A stretch of 64,000 nucleotides of DNA from Acidobacteriaceae bacterium (GCA_003138515.1 PLGG01000058.1:23406-87405), one strand, 5' to 3'; numbered from the stretch's first letter, positions 44,327 to 53,128 are shown. A program made the numbers and translations. Notes: generated by a model from the letters alone, not told the origin.

Positions 44327-46294
44327 ATGCGCCACGGATTGTTACCGATTGCGCTCTGCGCGCTGGCAGCGTGCGCTGCTGTGCCTCTTTTTGCGCAGAG
44401 TGGCGGCGTGTGCGAATGCGGCAAGCATCCGCCAGGACCGCCGCGCGACCGGACTGTGGCGCCATATGCAGGTGAGCCGCAGGATTTGAGGCCATTCGCC
44501 AAGTTTGAAAAACCGTACGACGAAAACTACCTCGAACCGAATATCTACACCGGCGCCGGCCGCGATATTCCCGAACCCAAGGATATCTCCGAAGTTAGAA
44601 TCGGCTTTTTCGGCCCCGTCAGTCCCAGCCCGGATCAAGCAGACGGTTTACGCATGCTGCACGGGGCGCAAATGGCCGTGGAAGAGGCGAACGCGCGCGG
44701 CGGTTACGGTGGCAAGCCATTCAAGCTCATGGTGCACAACGACTACAACAACTGGCAGGCCAAAGCAGTTTATGGTACCGGCCGCCCAACTGACTCGACG
44801 ATCTGGGGTTCGGCGGCGGACGAAGCCGTGAAAATGATTTACGACGACCAGGACTGGGCGATCTTCGGGTCGATCAGTTCCGAGTCGACCCATATTATTC
44901 TTCGAGTTGCTCTGAAAGCTGAGATTCCGATCGTCAATTCCGCCTCGACTGACCCTACTATTCCTGAGACGTATATTCCCTGGTACTTCACGGATCTGCA
45001 GGATGATCGCGTGCAAGCCTACACCCTGGCTCGTCGTATCTACACTGAGCTTGGCCTGAAACGGATTGCGCTGCTCAGGCTGAACAACCGCTATGGCCGG
45101 CTGGGCGTTCCAAAGTTCCGGAGTGCGTCAGTCCGGCTGGGCCACCCGGTGGTGATTGAACAGAAATTTCTGCCGGGCGACACGGACTTTTCGCGCGAAC
45201 TCGAGATCATACGTGACTCGCGCGTCGACGGCATTGTGGTTTGGGCGGATGAAAGCGAGACGGCGGGCATCCTGAAGCAAATGCGCGCCATGGGAATGAA
45301 ACAACGCGTCTTCGGTTCCTACCGCACGCTGGGGCCCGATCTGCTGGCACAAGCCGGCGCCGACGCCGAGGGCTTCGAAGCCGTTTTTCCGTACGACCCG
45401 ACACGCCAGGATCCGCGCTGGCTCGACTTCAACCGCCGCTTCGAGGCTCGCTTCCATGAGCAGCCGGAGCAATTCGCTTCGCTGGCCTATGACGCCATGA
45501 ATGCGTTGCTCGACTCCATCTGTAAAGCCGGATTGAATCGCGCACGCATTCACGACGCGCTCGCGGACATCGAAGAGTATGACGGCGTGACCGGGCACAT
45601 GGTCTTCGATCCCCTGCAGAAGAATGTCGCGCCGATGTATCTGGGCTCTGTGCACAACGGTGCAATTACGTTCCGACTTGCGACGATGGAGAAACATCCA
45701 GCGGCGCAGCACGCTGCCGATGGACAAATGTCGCCGGCTTCGCCTGGGACGCCGTATGCTCGCGTAGGCGAAGATGGGGTGAGCTATGCGGGGCCGCGAT
45801 CTGCCGAACTTCCGCCGGGGCCGGTGCGCGTGATTCTTTTTGGACCGAACGCCGCGGAGATTGCGCAGTCGCCAGAGGTTTTGGCAGCTCTCCACGCTGA
45901 AATGCCAACTGGCCGGGAGTGGCTGGTGACGCCAGTGGAGAGCAAGCAGAATTGGGGCACAGCCTCAACTCAATTGGTTCACGCCTTGATGGACGAACAT
46001 GCCCTGGCGATCGTGGCGCTGGATCGGGACGCCGGCCACCTTTCGGAACAACTGGCATTGAAGTGCTTTGTCCCGGTGATGGCGTTGAGTGCCGACAAGT
46101 CGCTGACTTCAGCCAATGTGCCCTGGATTTTCCGGCTGCCGCTCGAGGCCACACCGGCTGGGGCACTTCGCTTGTTGCGTCAGGCTGCAGCGCGAGCCGG
46201 CTTCAACTCGATGAGAGTCAGGGATGAACTTGCGTCAGGAGATGCGATTGATGGAATGGCTTTTCTGCCTACAGGCGAGCCGCGCAGCCAGTAA
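44327..46294 (+). CDS. Periplasmic-binding protein (Leu/Ile/Val type) with extra C-terminal lobe
   Basis: A 655-residue exported protein. Signal peptide (MRHGLLPIALCALAACAAV), then a type 1 periplasmic-binding fold (about 90-450) with VRIGFFGPVSP, DGLRMLHGAQMAVEEANARGG, SESTHIILRVALKAEIPIVNSAS and FEAVFPYDPTRQDPRW. A further region of about 150 residues (about 500-640), VRVILFGPNAAEIAQ to VPWIFRLPLEATPAG, looks like a partial repeat of the same lobe. No permease or ATPase genes are adjacent, so it is an orphan, possibly a receptor rather than a transporter component. AAGGAG precedes the ATG. It is the last gene of the operon. Confidence 0.83.
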   Translation: MRHGLLPIALCALAACAAVPLFAQSGGVCECGKHPPGPPRDRTVAPYAGEPQDLRPFAKFEKPYDENYLEPNIYTGAGRDIPEPKDISEVRIGFFGPVSPSPDQADGLRMLHGAQMAVEEANARGGYGGKPFKLMVHNDYNNWQAKAVYGTGRPTDSTIWGSAADEAVKMIYDDQDWAIFGSISSESTHIILRVALKAEIPIVNSASTDPTIPETYIPWYFTDLQDDRVQAYTLARRIYTELGLKRIALLRLNNRYGRLGVPKFRSASVRLGHPVVIEQKFLPGDTDFSRELEIIRDSRVDGIVVWADESETAGILKQMRAMGMKQRVFGSYRTLGPDLLAQAGADAEGFEAVFPYDPTRQDPRWLDFNRRFEARFHEQPEQFASLAYDAMNALLDSICKAGLNRARIHDALADIEEYDGVTGHMVFDPLQKNVAPMYLGSVHNGAITFRLATMEKHPAAQHAADGQMSPASPGTPYARVGEDGVSYAGPRSAELPPGPVRVILFGPNAAEIAQSPEVLAALHAEMPTGREWLVTPVESKQNWGTASTQLVHALMDEHALAIVALDRDAGHLSEQLALKCFVPVMALSADKSLTSANVPWIFRLPLEATPAGALRLLRQAAARAGFNSMRVRDELASGDAIDGMAFLPTGEPRSQ

Positions 46295-46326
46295 CCTGAG
46301 GTCATTTCCACGGTGAGAGGATCTAC

Positions 46327-47853
46327 CTAGCGATCGTAGAGCGCGGTCAGGGCTCGCAGTCTGGCGCTCAATTCGCCGCTCAATGCACCTGGACGATAAC
46401 GCCACTTCCAGTTTCCGCTCACCGTGCCGGGAAGATTCATGCGCGCTTCACTGCCCAGTCCCAGCACATCCTGCAAGGGAACAATCACAACGCCGGCGAC
46501 GGAAGCCGCCACCGCGCGGATCATGATCCAGTTGATCTCCGCATCGCCATGGAAGTTGAGATAGGCGCGCGCGAATTCATGCTCCTGGCGCACATCCTCC
46601 GCAGAACGAGTGCTGTCGGCCGCCCCCGAACTCGACCACCAGCCGACCACGGTATCGTTGTCGTGGCCGCCGGTGTAGGCGACCAGATCGTGGCTGTAAT
46701 GATGCGGACGGAAGGACGCTCCCTGCGGATCTGTGCCAAAAGCAAACTGCAGGATGCTCATCCCTGGAAGGCCGAACTCTTCTCGCAGTTGCTCCACCGG
46801 CGGAGTGATCACTCCCAGGTTCTCGGCCACAATCGGCAGTTCGCCAAATTCATTTTGCAGCGCCGAGAGAAGCCTGTTTCCCGGCGCCTTGACCCAGCGA
46901 CCGTGGATGGCTGTCGCCTCGCCTGCCGGAACCTCCCAGTAGGATTCAAAGCCGCGGAAATGATCGAGCCGCACCAAATCGAAGAGGGCGAGCGAGGCGC
47001 GGAAGCGCTCAATCCACCACTTGAATCCGTCAGCCTCCAGCAAATCCCAGCGATAGATCGGATTGCCCCAAAGCTGCCCGGTGGCGCTGAAGTAGTCGGG
47101 GGGCACGCCGGAAACCACGGTCGGGTTGCCCCGATTGTCAAGATAGAAGAGTTCCGGGCGAGCCCAGACGTCCGCGCTGTCGTGCGCGACGTAGATGGGG
47201 ATGTCGCCCATCAAGCGGATGTCGCGCTGCCGGCAATAATTCTTGAGGTCATCCCACTGGCGGAAAAACTCGAATTGCCAATATTTGATGGCATTCAACT
47301 CGCGCGCAAGCCGGATCGTCCACTCCCTGACGGCGCGCGGGTCGCGGCGGCGAACCTCTTCGTCCCAAGTGGTCCAGGCTGTTCCGTTGTGTACGTCCTT
47401 CAGCGCCATGAAGAGCGCGAAGTCATCGAGCCAGAGTCTGGCGCCTTCGCAAAAGCGGTCGAAGTCCGCGCGATCCGCGCGAGACGCATCGGCAAAGAAA
47501 GTCTCTGCTGCCCGGCGCAACGCCGGTCTCTTGAACTGAATCGTCGCCCCAAAGTCGATCGAGTTCTCTGGAAAGAGCGGCGCCTGAGCCAAGTCCGATT
47601 CCTGGAGCAGTCCCTGATCCCGCAGGCGCTCAAGGCTCAGCAAAAGCGGGTTGCCGGCAAAAGCGGAGAAGCATTGATAGGGAGAATCGCCGTATCCAGT
47701 GGGATTCAGCGGCAGCACCTGCCACAACTTCTGTCCGGCAGCGTGCAGGAAGTCAGCGAATTCGTAAGCGCACGGCCCGAAATCACCGATGCCAAAGCGG
47801 CCAGGCAGAGAAGTGCAATGCAACAAAATGCCGCTGATCCGTGGTAGCTTCAA
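46327..47853 (-). CDS. malQ: 4-alpha-glucanotransferase (amylomaltase)
   Basis: A 508-residue GH77 enzyme that transfers alpha-1,4-glucan segments in maltodextrin metabolism. LPLNPTGYGDSPYQCFSAFAGNP and YWQFEFFRQWDDLKNYCR are the family signatures. The catalytic nucleophile Asp is in VRLDHFRG, the general acid Glu in VAENLG, and the third acid in GGHDNDT. The length matches bacterial MalQ (about 500). Start TTG 47853, since the nearest ATG is out of frame. It is convergent with the binding-protein operon and fits with the glucoamylase at the left edge as glucan-degrading capacity. Confidence 0.95.
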   Translation of the reverse strand: MKLPRISGILLHCTSLPGRFGIGDFGPCAYEFADFLHAAGQKLWQVLPLNPTGYGDSPYQCFSAFAGNPLLLSLERLRDQGLLQESDLAQAPLFPENSIDFGATIQFKRPALRRAAETFFADASRADRADFDRFCEGARLWLDDFALFMALKDVHNGTAWTTWDEEVRRRDPRAVREWTIRLARELNAIKYWQFEFFRQWDDLKNYCRQRDIRLMGDIPIYVAHDSADVWARPELFYLDNRGNPTVVSGVPPDYFSATGQLWGNPIYRWDLLEADGFKWWIERFRASLALFDLVRLDHFRGFESYWEVPAGEATAIHGRWVKAPGNRLLSALQNEFGELPIVAENLGVITPPVEQLREEFGLPGMSILQFAFGTDPQGASFRPHHYSHDLVAYTGGHDNDTVVGWWSSSGAADSTRSAEDVRQEHEFARAYLNFHGDAEINWIMIRAVAASVAGVVIVPLQDVLGLGSEARMNLPGTVSGNWKWRYRPGALSGELSARLRALTALYDR

Positions 47854-48062
47854 GCCGCAAACATACGCTGGCAGCAGTTGTCAGGTCAAGCTCAGTGCGG
47901 CGCCCGTACATCCTCCGAGTTCTTTCAGCGTTCGTTCAGGTCGACTTGAAAGTGGTTGACAGCAGCGGTGCGTGCGGTAACGGCGGGTAGGTCACTTGGG
48001 GCAAGACAGATGCGTGGCCGAAGTCGGCCATCTCGCTTGAAATATCAATAAGTTGATTTTGG

Positions 48063-48136
48063 TCGGGGCGGAGGGATTCGAACCCCCGACCCTCTGCTCC
48101 CAAAGCAGATGCGCTACCAGGCTGCGCTACGCCCCG
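48063..48136 (-). tRNA. tRNA-Pro (anticodon TGG)
   Basis: The minus strand begins CGGGGCG and ends CGCCCCG plus A discriminator, a 7-bp acceptor stem. The anticodon arm is TCTGC-TTTGGGA-GCAGA, giving anticodon TGG. The T arm holds TTCGAAT. CCA is not encoded. A -10 element TACAAT lies on the minus strand at 48155-48150. Confidence 0.95.
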
Positions 48137-48149
48137 ACAACCACCTTCG

Positions 48150-48155
48150 ATTGTA
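48150..48155 (-). promoter_or_regulatory. -10 element (TACAAT) of tRNA-Pro
   Basis: The minus strand reads TACAATCGAAGG, ending 14 bp before the tRNA. The identical TACAATCGAA precedes tRNA-His, which supports both as promoters. The -35 is not clear. Confidence 0.45.
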
Positions 48156-48229
48156 ACGCGCTTCTCGCTTGTCCTGAAGCAGGTCCGCTCTCCCCTGAAG
48201 CGTGCCCGCTTCCCCCTGAAACAGATCTG

Positions 48230-48766
48230 TTATGGGTGCAGCAGCCACATCATCAGCCACACTATCAGCACCACGGGGATGGCGAAAACCAAGCCAAGAA
48301 CCGCGGCCAGGATCAGGAGAAAGGCCCAATCGCGCCAAGTATGCCGCCGCGGTTCGCCGAGGTGACGCGTGAGCAGGCGATAATTGCGGCGGTTGGCCTT
48401 CCACGCGATATCAAAGGCGTCGCCCAGGATCGGAATCGTGCCGACAAGCACGCCGATGGCGAGGTTCGCCGCCATGCGGACCAGCGTGACGTAAGGGACG
48501 CCGCGAATCCACGCAGCGAGCGGAATCACCAGCGAGGCCAGCCCCGCCAGTACGTCGCCGACGCCGGGAACCAGGCCGATGATCGCATCCAGGCCAAAGC
48601 GGACCTGAGTTCCGGGAACGCGAAAGGCCTCATCGAGCAGAATCTCAAGCTTGCGCAGCGTCTCGTCGCGGAAGATCCACGCGCCGCGATTCCAGCGGTC
48701 TGAAGCGGCCGCGCTTTGCTGCGGAGCGGCGTTTGCGTAGGGCGCATCTGGTTCGCGCTGCGGCAC
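48230..48766 (-). CDS. DUF4112 membrane protein
   Basis: A 178-residue protein with the DUF4112 core LEILLDEAFRVPGT, FGLDAIIGLVPGVGDVLAG, NLAIGVLVGTIPILGDAFDIAWKANRRN, in which two Gly/Pro-rich membrane segments (about 62-85 and 100-120) are followed by a conserved DxxWKxNxxN motif. A third helix pair ends the protein (about 148-175). The function of the family is unknown. It lies between tRNA-Pro and tRNA-His, with no operon partners. Confidence 0.85.
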   Translation of the reverse strand: MPQREPDAPYANAAPQQSAAASDRWNRGAWIFRDETLRKLEILLDEAFRVPGTQVRFGLDAIIGLVPGVGDVLAGLASLVIPLAAWIRGVPYVTLVRMAANLAIGVLVGTIPILGDAFDIAWKANRRNYRLLTRHLGEPRRHTWRDWAFLLILAAVLGLVFAIPVVLIVWLMMWLLHP

Positions 48767-48809
48767 TTTCGCTCCCCTCCGGCCGGTCTTTCGAGATCTG
48801 TTTAGATGC

Positions 48810-48815
48810 TACAAT
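48810..48815 (+). promoter_or_regulatory. -10 element (TACAAT) of tRNA-His
   Basis: TACAATCGAAAGG ends 13 bp before tRNA-His. It shares ten bases with the tRNA-Pro upstream sequence. Confidence 0.45.
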
Positions 48816-48828
48816 CGAAAGGGTAGAC

Positions 48829-48904
48829 GGCGGCTATAGTTCAGCGGCAGAACGCCTGACTGTGGCTCAGGATGTCGTGGGTTCGATCCCCACTAGCCGC
48901 CCCA
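48829..48904 (+). tRNA. tRNA-His (anticodon GTG)
   Basis: G-1 (48829) faces C73, the acceptor GCGGCTA pairs with TAGCCGC, the anticodon arm is CTGA-CTGTGGC-TCAG giving GTG, the T loop is TTCGATC, and CCA is encoded. The last 25 bp are repeated at 55782-55806, marking this as an integration site. Confidence 0.96.
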
Positions 48905-48905
48905 A
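48881..48905 (+). mobile_element. attL-like site: 3' end of tRNA-His
   Basis: GTTCGATCCC CA CTAGCCGCCCCAA matches 55782-55806 at 23 of 25 positions (the two differences are CA versus AG in the T-stem). It is the left border of the island. Confidence 0.8.
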
Positions 48906-48990
48906 AGTAAAATCAATAAATTAGGGGATTCACTCCTCTACAGCGTGCAATCAGTGCCAGAATCGTTCCCAACTTTAAAGGGGAACATAC

Positions 48991-49185
48991 ATGGCGCTGC
49001 AGCTCTACCGCCGCCACCGCAAGGAGTGCAAAGCCGGGCATCCGGAGGACTCCAAAAGCGGACAATTCGAGGAGGGCCGCTTCCGCTACGCTCCAGCGCC
49101 CCTCCTCCCCCGAAAACCCTGCTCTCAGCCCTCTACTGGCTCCCTTTTGCTCCGCCACAGCGGTCTACTTTTACTCCGCCCTTGA
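48991..49185 (+). pseudogene. Truncated tyrosine-integrase N-terminus
   Basis: The first 29 codons (MALQLYRRHRKECKAGHPED then SKSGQFEEG) match, from memory, the start of tyrosine integrases found beside tRNA genes in Acidobacteriota (MAL-x-L-x-RRHR-x-EC-x-AG-x-PEDS). After that the frame becomes Pro/Ser/Leu-rich and stops, and no catalytic domain (R...HxxR...Y) follows. The gene begins 86 bp after tRNA-His in the same direction, the usual integrase position. Confidence 0.6.
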
Positions 49186-50124
49186 CAACGATCAGAACGA
49201 GGCTGCTGGTGCTGGCGAGAGGATACGCGTTCCTGGCTGGAGATCAGGCCGACATTTCCGGCTCTTGAATCCGATGATTGTGATGGTGCTGACGCATTTG
49301 GATTTCGTTACCTTTTGACAATGGCATTCATCATGTTCGGAGCGGACAGATCTATTCCGTCCTGAGCTGCCGGATGGTGCCTCATCGCAACTGAGTTTAC
49401 TGCGCTACCTGTACCGAAGTTTGGGCCACGCCACAGCCTAACGATTTCCGAAAGCATGTTTTTCTGTACTCATTTGTCCCCTGGGGTCGAATTGGTCGAA
49501 CGCATCGCGGAGTTCTTTTTCTTTCGCAACCGGGTTCCAAGAACTGTTCTGGCTTGGCGATCCTCTGGGTACAAGAAAGTGTGCATTACGCGCCCCAGCG
49601 TCGAAGCACCGTCTATTTGTACCTTGGGCACATATGGGCCTTCGAGGCCGAGAACTTCTTTGGTGGAAAGCGAAGTGCTTGATTTGACGCGTGCGGGCCG
49701 GCTCACGATGAGTCCGGATACTGTTCGGGGGGGGCGGATGTGAGTCACCGCGGCGTTTTCCATTACTGATCAGCTTTTAGGAGATAAGTCATTGTCGACG
49801 TGTGCATTGGCGCCACATGAGAGTCGCGCGCACACCTGTTCGATTTTTCAGAAGATGATTAACCGCTTTGCGAATCGAATTGCTTTGTTCGTGTTACTGT
49901 AGGCCCGCTGCTTCAGCCTTAGAGGCGGCGATTCTCTCTGGAAAACCGAAGGCGATCTCCACCTTTGGATGGATGCTCGAGAAGGTCTCGGCCACGTAGG
50001 ATGCTTGCAGAAGCACCAAGGTTCGTTCCGGTGCGACTGACCGTGGCTGTGTCTGTCGTCCCAGGTGAGCCAATCAGTCTTAGCATCAAATGCGGATACC
50101 TCCTCCCCTTGAAGGTGACCCACT
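49186..50124. other. Gene-poor stretch inside the island
   Basis: About 940 bp without a gene I can support. The small ORFs at 49456 (plus) and 49470 (minus) and 49848 (minus) have unnatural composition. The base composition is visibly lower in GC than the flanking chromosome, as expected for decayed island DNA. Its right end holds the ribosome-binding site (AAGGTG) of the AhpD-like gene. Confidence 0.5.
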
Positions 50125-50697
50125 ATGCCTCACATTGCACTACTAGAAGGATTACCCGGAATTCGTGGAGCCCTGGCTTTCCGTCCAGAGACGGCAAAAC
50201 CTTTGAATGAGCTTGTGGAAGTCTTGATGCGTGGCCCGCATACGCTTTCGCCCGGGGAGCGCGAGCTGATTGCCACTTATGTTTCCGCGCTCAATGAATG
50301 CTATTACTGCCAGACCATTCATGGAGCAATCGCCGCAGCGCATCTGAACGGCGACGAGGACTTGGTGAAGCGAGTCAAGGCCGACTTCCAGCAAGCCGAC
50401 ATATCGGGCAAATTGAAAGCTCTGTTGGTGATCGCCGCCAAGGTGCAAAAGGGCGGCAAGAATGTGACCGGGGAAGACATCTCCCATGCGCGCAGCAAAG
50501 GCGCGACCGATCTTGAAATTCACGATACGGTCCTGATCGCGGCGGCGTTCTGCATGTTCAACCGCTATGTAGATGGCCTGGGTACAACGCAGCCGCGCGA
50601 TGAAGCCCTGTACCGGGAACGCGGCAAGCAAGTGGCTCGCGAAGGATACATTGCAGTGAGCAAAACGTATATGCCCGCCAAAGCCGCGGCTCGTTGA
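50125..50697 (+). CDS. AhpD-like peroxidase-related protein, copy 1
   Basis: A 190-residue carboxymuconolactone decarboxylase/AhpD-fold protein of the peroxidase-related (alkylhydroperoxidase-like) type. The redox motif NECYYCQTIHG supplies Cys59, Cys62 and His66 in the E-x-x-C-x-x-C-x-x-x-H pattern. LSPGERELIATYVSALN and DLEIHDTVLIAAAFCMFNRYVDGLGT are family phrases. The adjacent gene is a close paralogue. It probably removes peroxides or acts in thiol redox control. It is island cargo; the ATG has AAGGTG upstream. Confidence 0.88.
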   Translation: MPHIALLEGLPGIRGALAFRPETAKPLNELVEVLMRGPHTLSPGERELIATYVSALNECYYCQTIHGAIAAAHLNGDEDLVKRVKADFQQADISGKLKALLVIAAKVQKGGKNVTGEDISHARSKGATDLEIHDTVLIAAAFCMFNRYVDGLGTTQPRDEALYRERGKQVAREGYIAVSKTYMPAKAAAR

Positions 50698-50707
50698 AGG
50701 GAACCAC

Positions 50708-51247
50708 ATGGCGCACATCGCACTTCCTGAAGGGAATCCCGGCATCAGCGGCGGATTCGCGTTTCGTCCGGAGACGGCCACGCCCATGCGTGAATTGGCG
50801 GACATCCTGCTTTACCAACCGGGCAGCCTCTCACCGGGCGAGCGGGAGCTGATCGCGACCTATGTCTCTTCCCAAAACGACTGCTACTTCTGCCAGACCA
50901 GCCATGGTGCGGCGGCGGCCGCGTACTTAGGCGGCGATGCAGTGGTGAAGCAGGTGAAAGCGGATTTCCAAACCGCGTCCGTAACCCCCAAGCTCAAAGC
51001 ATTGCTTACCATCGCAGGCAAGGTGCAGCGCGGCGGAAAAAACGTGACCGGTGAAGATGTGGCCCATGCCCGCAATCTGGGCGCAACCGACGTCGAGATT
51101 CATGACACCGTGCTGATTGCCGCGGCTTTCTGCATGTACAACCGCTACGTGGATGGCCTGGGAACTTGGCAGCCTCACGACCAGACGATGTATGCCGAGA
51201 TGGGCAAGCATCTGGTTGAGCACGGCTATCTTAGGCCTTCCCGTTGA
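50708..51247 (+). CDS. AhpD-like peroxidase-related protein, copy 2
   Basis: A 179-residue paralogue of the preceding gene, with NDCYFCQTSHG as redox motif and the same opening (MxHIALxEGxPGIxGxxAFRPET) and closing (AAFCMYNRYVDGLGT) blocks. The two differ most in the middle helix and C-terminal tail. It starts 10 bp after copy 1 with AAGGGA upstream, and its stop overlaps the TTG of the MFS gene. Either a recent tandem duplication or a heteromeric pair. Confidence 0.88.
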   Translation: MAHIALPEGNPGISGGFAFRPETATPMRELADILLYQPGSLSPGERELIATYVSSQNDCYFCQTSHGAAAAAYLGGDAVVKQVKADFQTASVTPKLKALLTIAGKVQRGGKNVTGEDVAHARNLGATDVEIHDTVLIAAAFCMYNRYVDGLGTWQPHDQTMYAEMGKHLVEHGYLRPSR

Positions 51248-52584
51248 AGTGGCGTAACTGGAGCAGACGTTCCTTGAATCGTTCCGATCCGGCGCAAGCT
51301 TATCCCGAGGAGAGCCTGTTTTATCCGGGCTGGCGTGTGGTTCTAGTCTGCCAGCTTGGTGTATTAAGCGGTGTTGCCACCATTTTCTTCACCATCTTCA
51401 CTTTGTTTATAAAGCCGTGGCAGCATGATTTTGGATGGAGCCGGGAACAGATTTCGCAGTCGTTCAGCCTGGCCGCTATTTCGGTTGCCATCTGCTCTCC
51501 TTTCATGGGCAGGCTTTTCGATCGCTTCGAGCCGCGAAGACTCATCACCGGAATGATGGTGGCCTTCGGACTGGGACTCGCTTCGCTGGCCGGACTTACT
51601 CCGCATCTTGGGCGGCTCTGTCTCACCACAGTCTTTATCGGCATCGCCGGAACAGGGACTTACCAACTGGGTTACGCTCGCATCGTAGCCAGTTGGTTTG
51701 AGCGCCGGCTGGGCACGGCGCTTTCGGTCGTAGTGGCGGGATCAGGCCTGGGCTCGCTCTTCTTTCCGCCGCTGGTGCAGCATTCCATCACCGTCTATGG
51801 ATGGCGGCACACTTATCTGATCCTTGCTGCACTGCCGCTATTCATCGGTGCACCGCTCACATTTTTCTTCGCGCCATCGTTGCGCGTCCCATCCATCCCA
51901 AAGCCTGCCGACGCCGAACCCAATGCCGCAACTGGGCTCGGCTGGCGGCGGGCGCTCGCCACCCGCAGCTTCTGGCTGATCGCTTTAGGCGTGTGCTCGA
52001 TGTCGCTCGCCGAAAACGGCGCGCTCGTGCACCTCGCGCCGATGCTGAGCGACCGCGGTCTGAGGCTTGAAGACGCTGCGCTCATCGTTTCCGTTCTCGG
52101 CGCCGCAAGCGTGGCGGGACGCTTGTTGCTCGGTTGGATACTGGACTTTTCGGAAGGCTCGTATATTGCCGCAGGGTCGCTTTTGCTGGCGGGCGCCGGG
52201 CTTTTCCTTCTGAGCCGCAGCCAGTCCTTTCACTCGGCTGTAGCCGCTGCAACCATTGCCGGACTGGGCTTGGGTTGCGAGTTCGACCTGATGCCGTATA
52301 TGCTCAAGCGCTATTTCGGCATCCGCTCATTTGCAACCCTGTACGGCCTTGTTTACACCGTCTACGCCGCGGCCGGAGCCGTCGCTCCGCTGATCTTAGG
52401 TCACATCTACGACGTTACAGGGTCGTACATTTGGATCATGTCGATCTTCTCCGGGTTCACAGCGGCTGCGGGCTTGTGCATGTTGACGTTGCCGGCCTAC
52501 CGTTATGCCGGCTTCGCGCCCCTGTCTTCAAATTCCCGTTCTTCCTTAGAGCCAGCAGCAGAGGCAGCTATTGAAAGCATCTAA
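51244..52584 (+). CDS. MFS transporter (oxalate/formate antiporter-like)
   Basis: A 446-residue major-facilitator protein with twelve membrane helices. The loop after helix 2 reads GRLFDRFEPRRLI, the MFS motif A. The helix 4-5 segment AGTGTYQLGYARIVASWFERRLGTALSVVVAGSG matches the monocarboxylate/oxalate-formate antiporter group, though the substrate is unproven. It starts at TTG 51244, overlapping the stop of AhpD copy 2 (TTGA), with a second TTG at 51274 as an alternative. Coupling with the AhpD-like pair suggests these three form one island operon for exporting or detoxifying a reactive compound. Confidence 0.82.
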   Translation: MKWRNWSRRSLNRSDPAQAYPEESLFYPGWRVVLVCQLGVLSGVATIFFTIFTLFIKPWQHDFGWSREQISQSFSLAAISVAICSPFMGRLFDRFEPRRLITGMMVAFGLGLASLAGLTPHLGRLCLTTVFIGIAGTGTYQLGYARIVASWFERRLGTALSVVVAGSGLGSLFFPPLVQHSITVYGWRHTYLILAALPLFIGAPLTFFFAPSLRVPSIPKPADAEPNAATGLGWRRALATRSFWLIALGVCSMSLAENGALVHLAPMLSDRGLRLEDAALIVSVLGAASVAGRLLLGWILDFSEGSYIAAGSLLLAGAGLFLLSRSQSFHSAVAAATIAGLGLGCEFDLMPYMLKRYFGIRSFATLYGLVYTVYAAAGAVAPLILGHIYDVTGSYIWIMSIFSGFTAAAGLCMLTLPAYRYAGFAPLSSNSRSSLEPAAEAAIESI

Positions 52585-53128
52585 TCTGCCAGCGTAAGGT
52601 CGGTTGTTGCTAAATCGCCTAGGCGCGAAATGAGCGCGCTTAGGTTTCGAAGTGTCTGCTACTTTTCGCTGATCACAGCAACTGCCGTTGCCCGTTGATG
52701 TTGTTCTGTATGCGAAGGTATAGGTTTTGGAACGGCTCTTTTCGTCCAAAATTACCTTTCGTTTTCAGTGAGATAGATGGCACAATTTGCGAGGGCTTTG
52801 CAAGCGGAATTGGTAGCTATTCCAGGGTCTTGGCCGTTTCAAAAGGCTATGGCGGCCGATCGATTTTCACCACCCCTTTTGAAACATGACCTCTGAGGAT
52901 GCTGCCAGAGCTTGAATTCCGGGAGTATCACCGGCTACCGCGCCAGTCCTCGACCCGACCGGCCAGTGTTTACATATCCAATCCACCTGGACGTAAAACC
53001 GGCTACCGAGAGAAGTGAATTCCCAGGCTAAGCACCGGTTCAAAACCATGTGGACGCGTAGCCGACTATTCGCCCATGTGGAATGCGCTTCCTCGATGAG
53101 TGATTAGGCGATAAATCATCAATTGACC
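52585..53128. other. Intergenic island DNA with 11-bp inverted repeat
   Basis: This 544-bp gap between convergent genes has no supported gene. GTTTCAAAAGG (52836-52846) and CCTTTTGAAAC (52875-52885) form a perfect inverted repeat. ACCGGCTACCG occurs twice (about 52930 and 53000). The phrase CGTAAAACCGGCT recurs at about 55180, so fragments of one older element may be scattered here. Confidence 0.5.

Noticed and set aside
36649-46294. Reading the HzsA-like gene as evidence for anammox-type hydrazine synthesis
   Set aside because: No HzsB or HzsC genes are present, only one haem site exists, and the surrounding genes are not of that pathway.
46549-47847. 432-codon plus-strand ORF
   Set aside because: Antisense to malQ, which shows all GH77 catalytic motifs.
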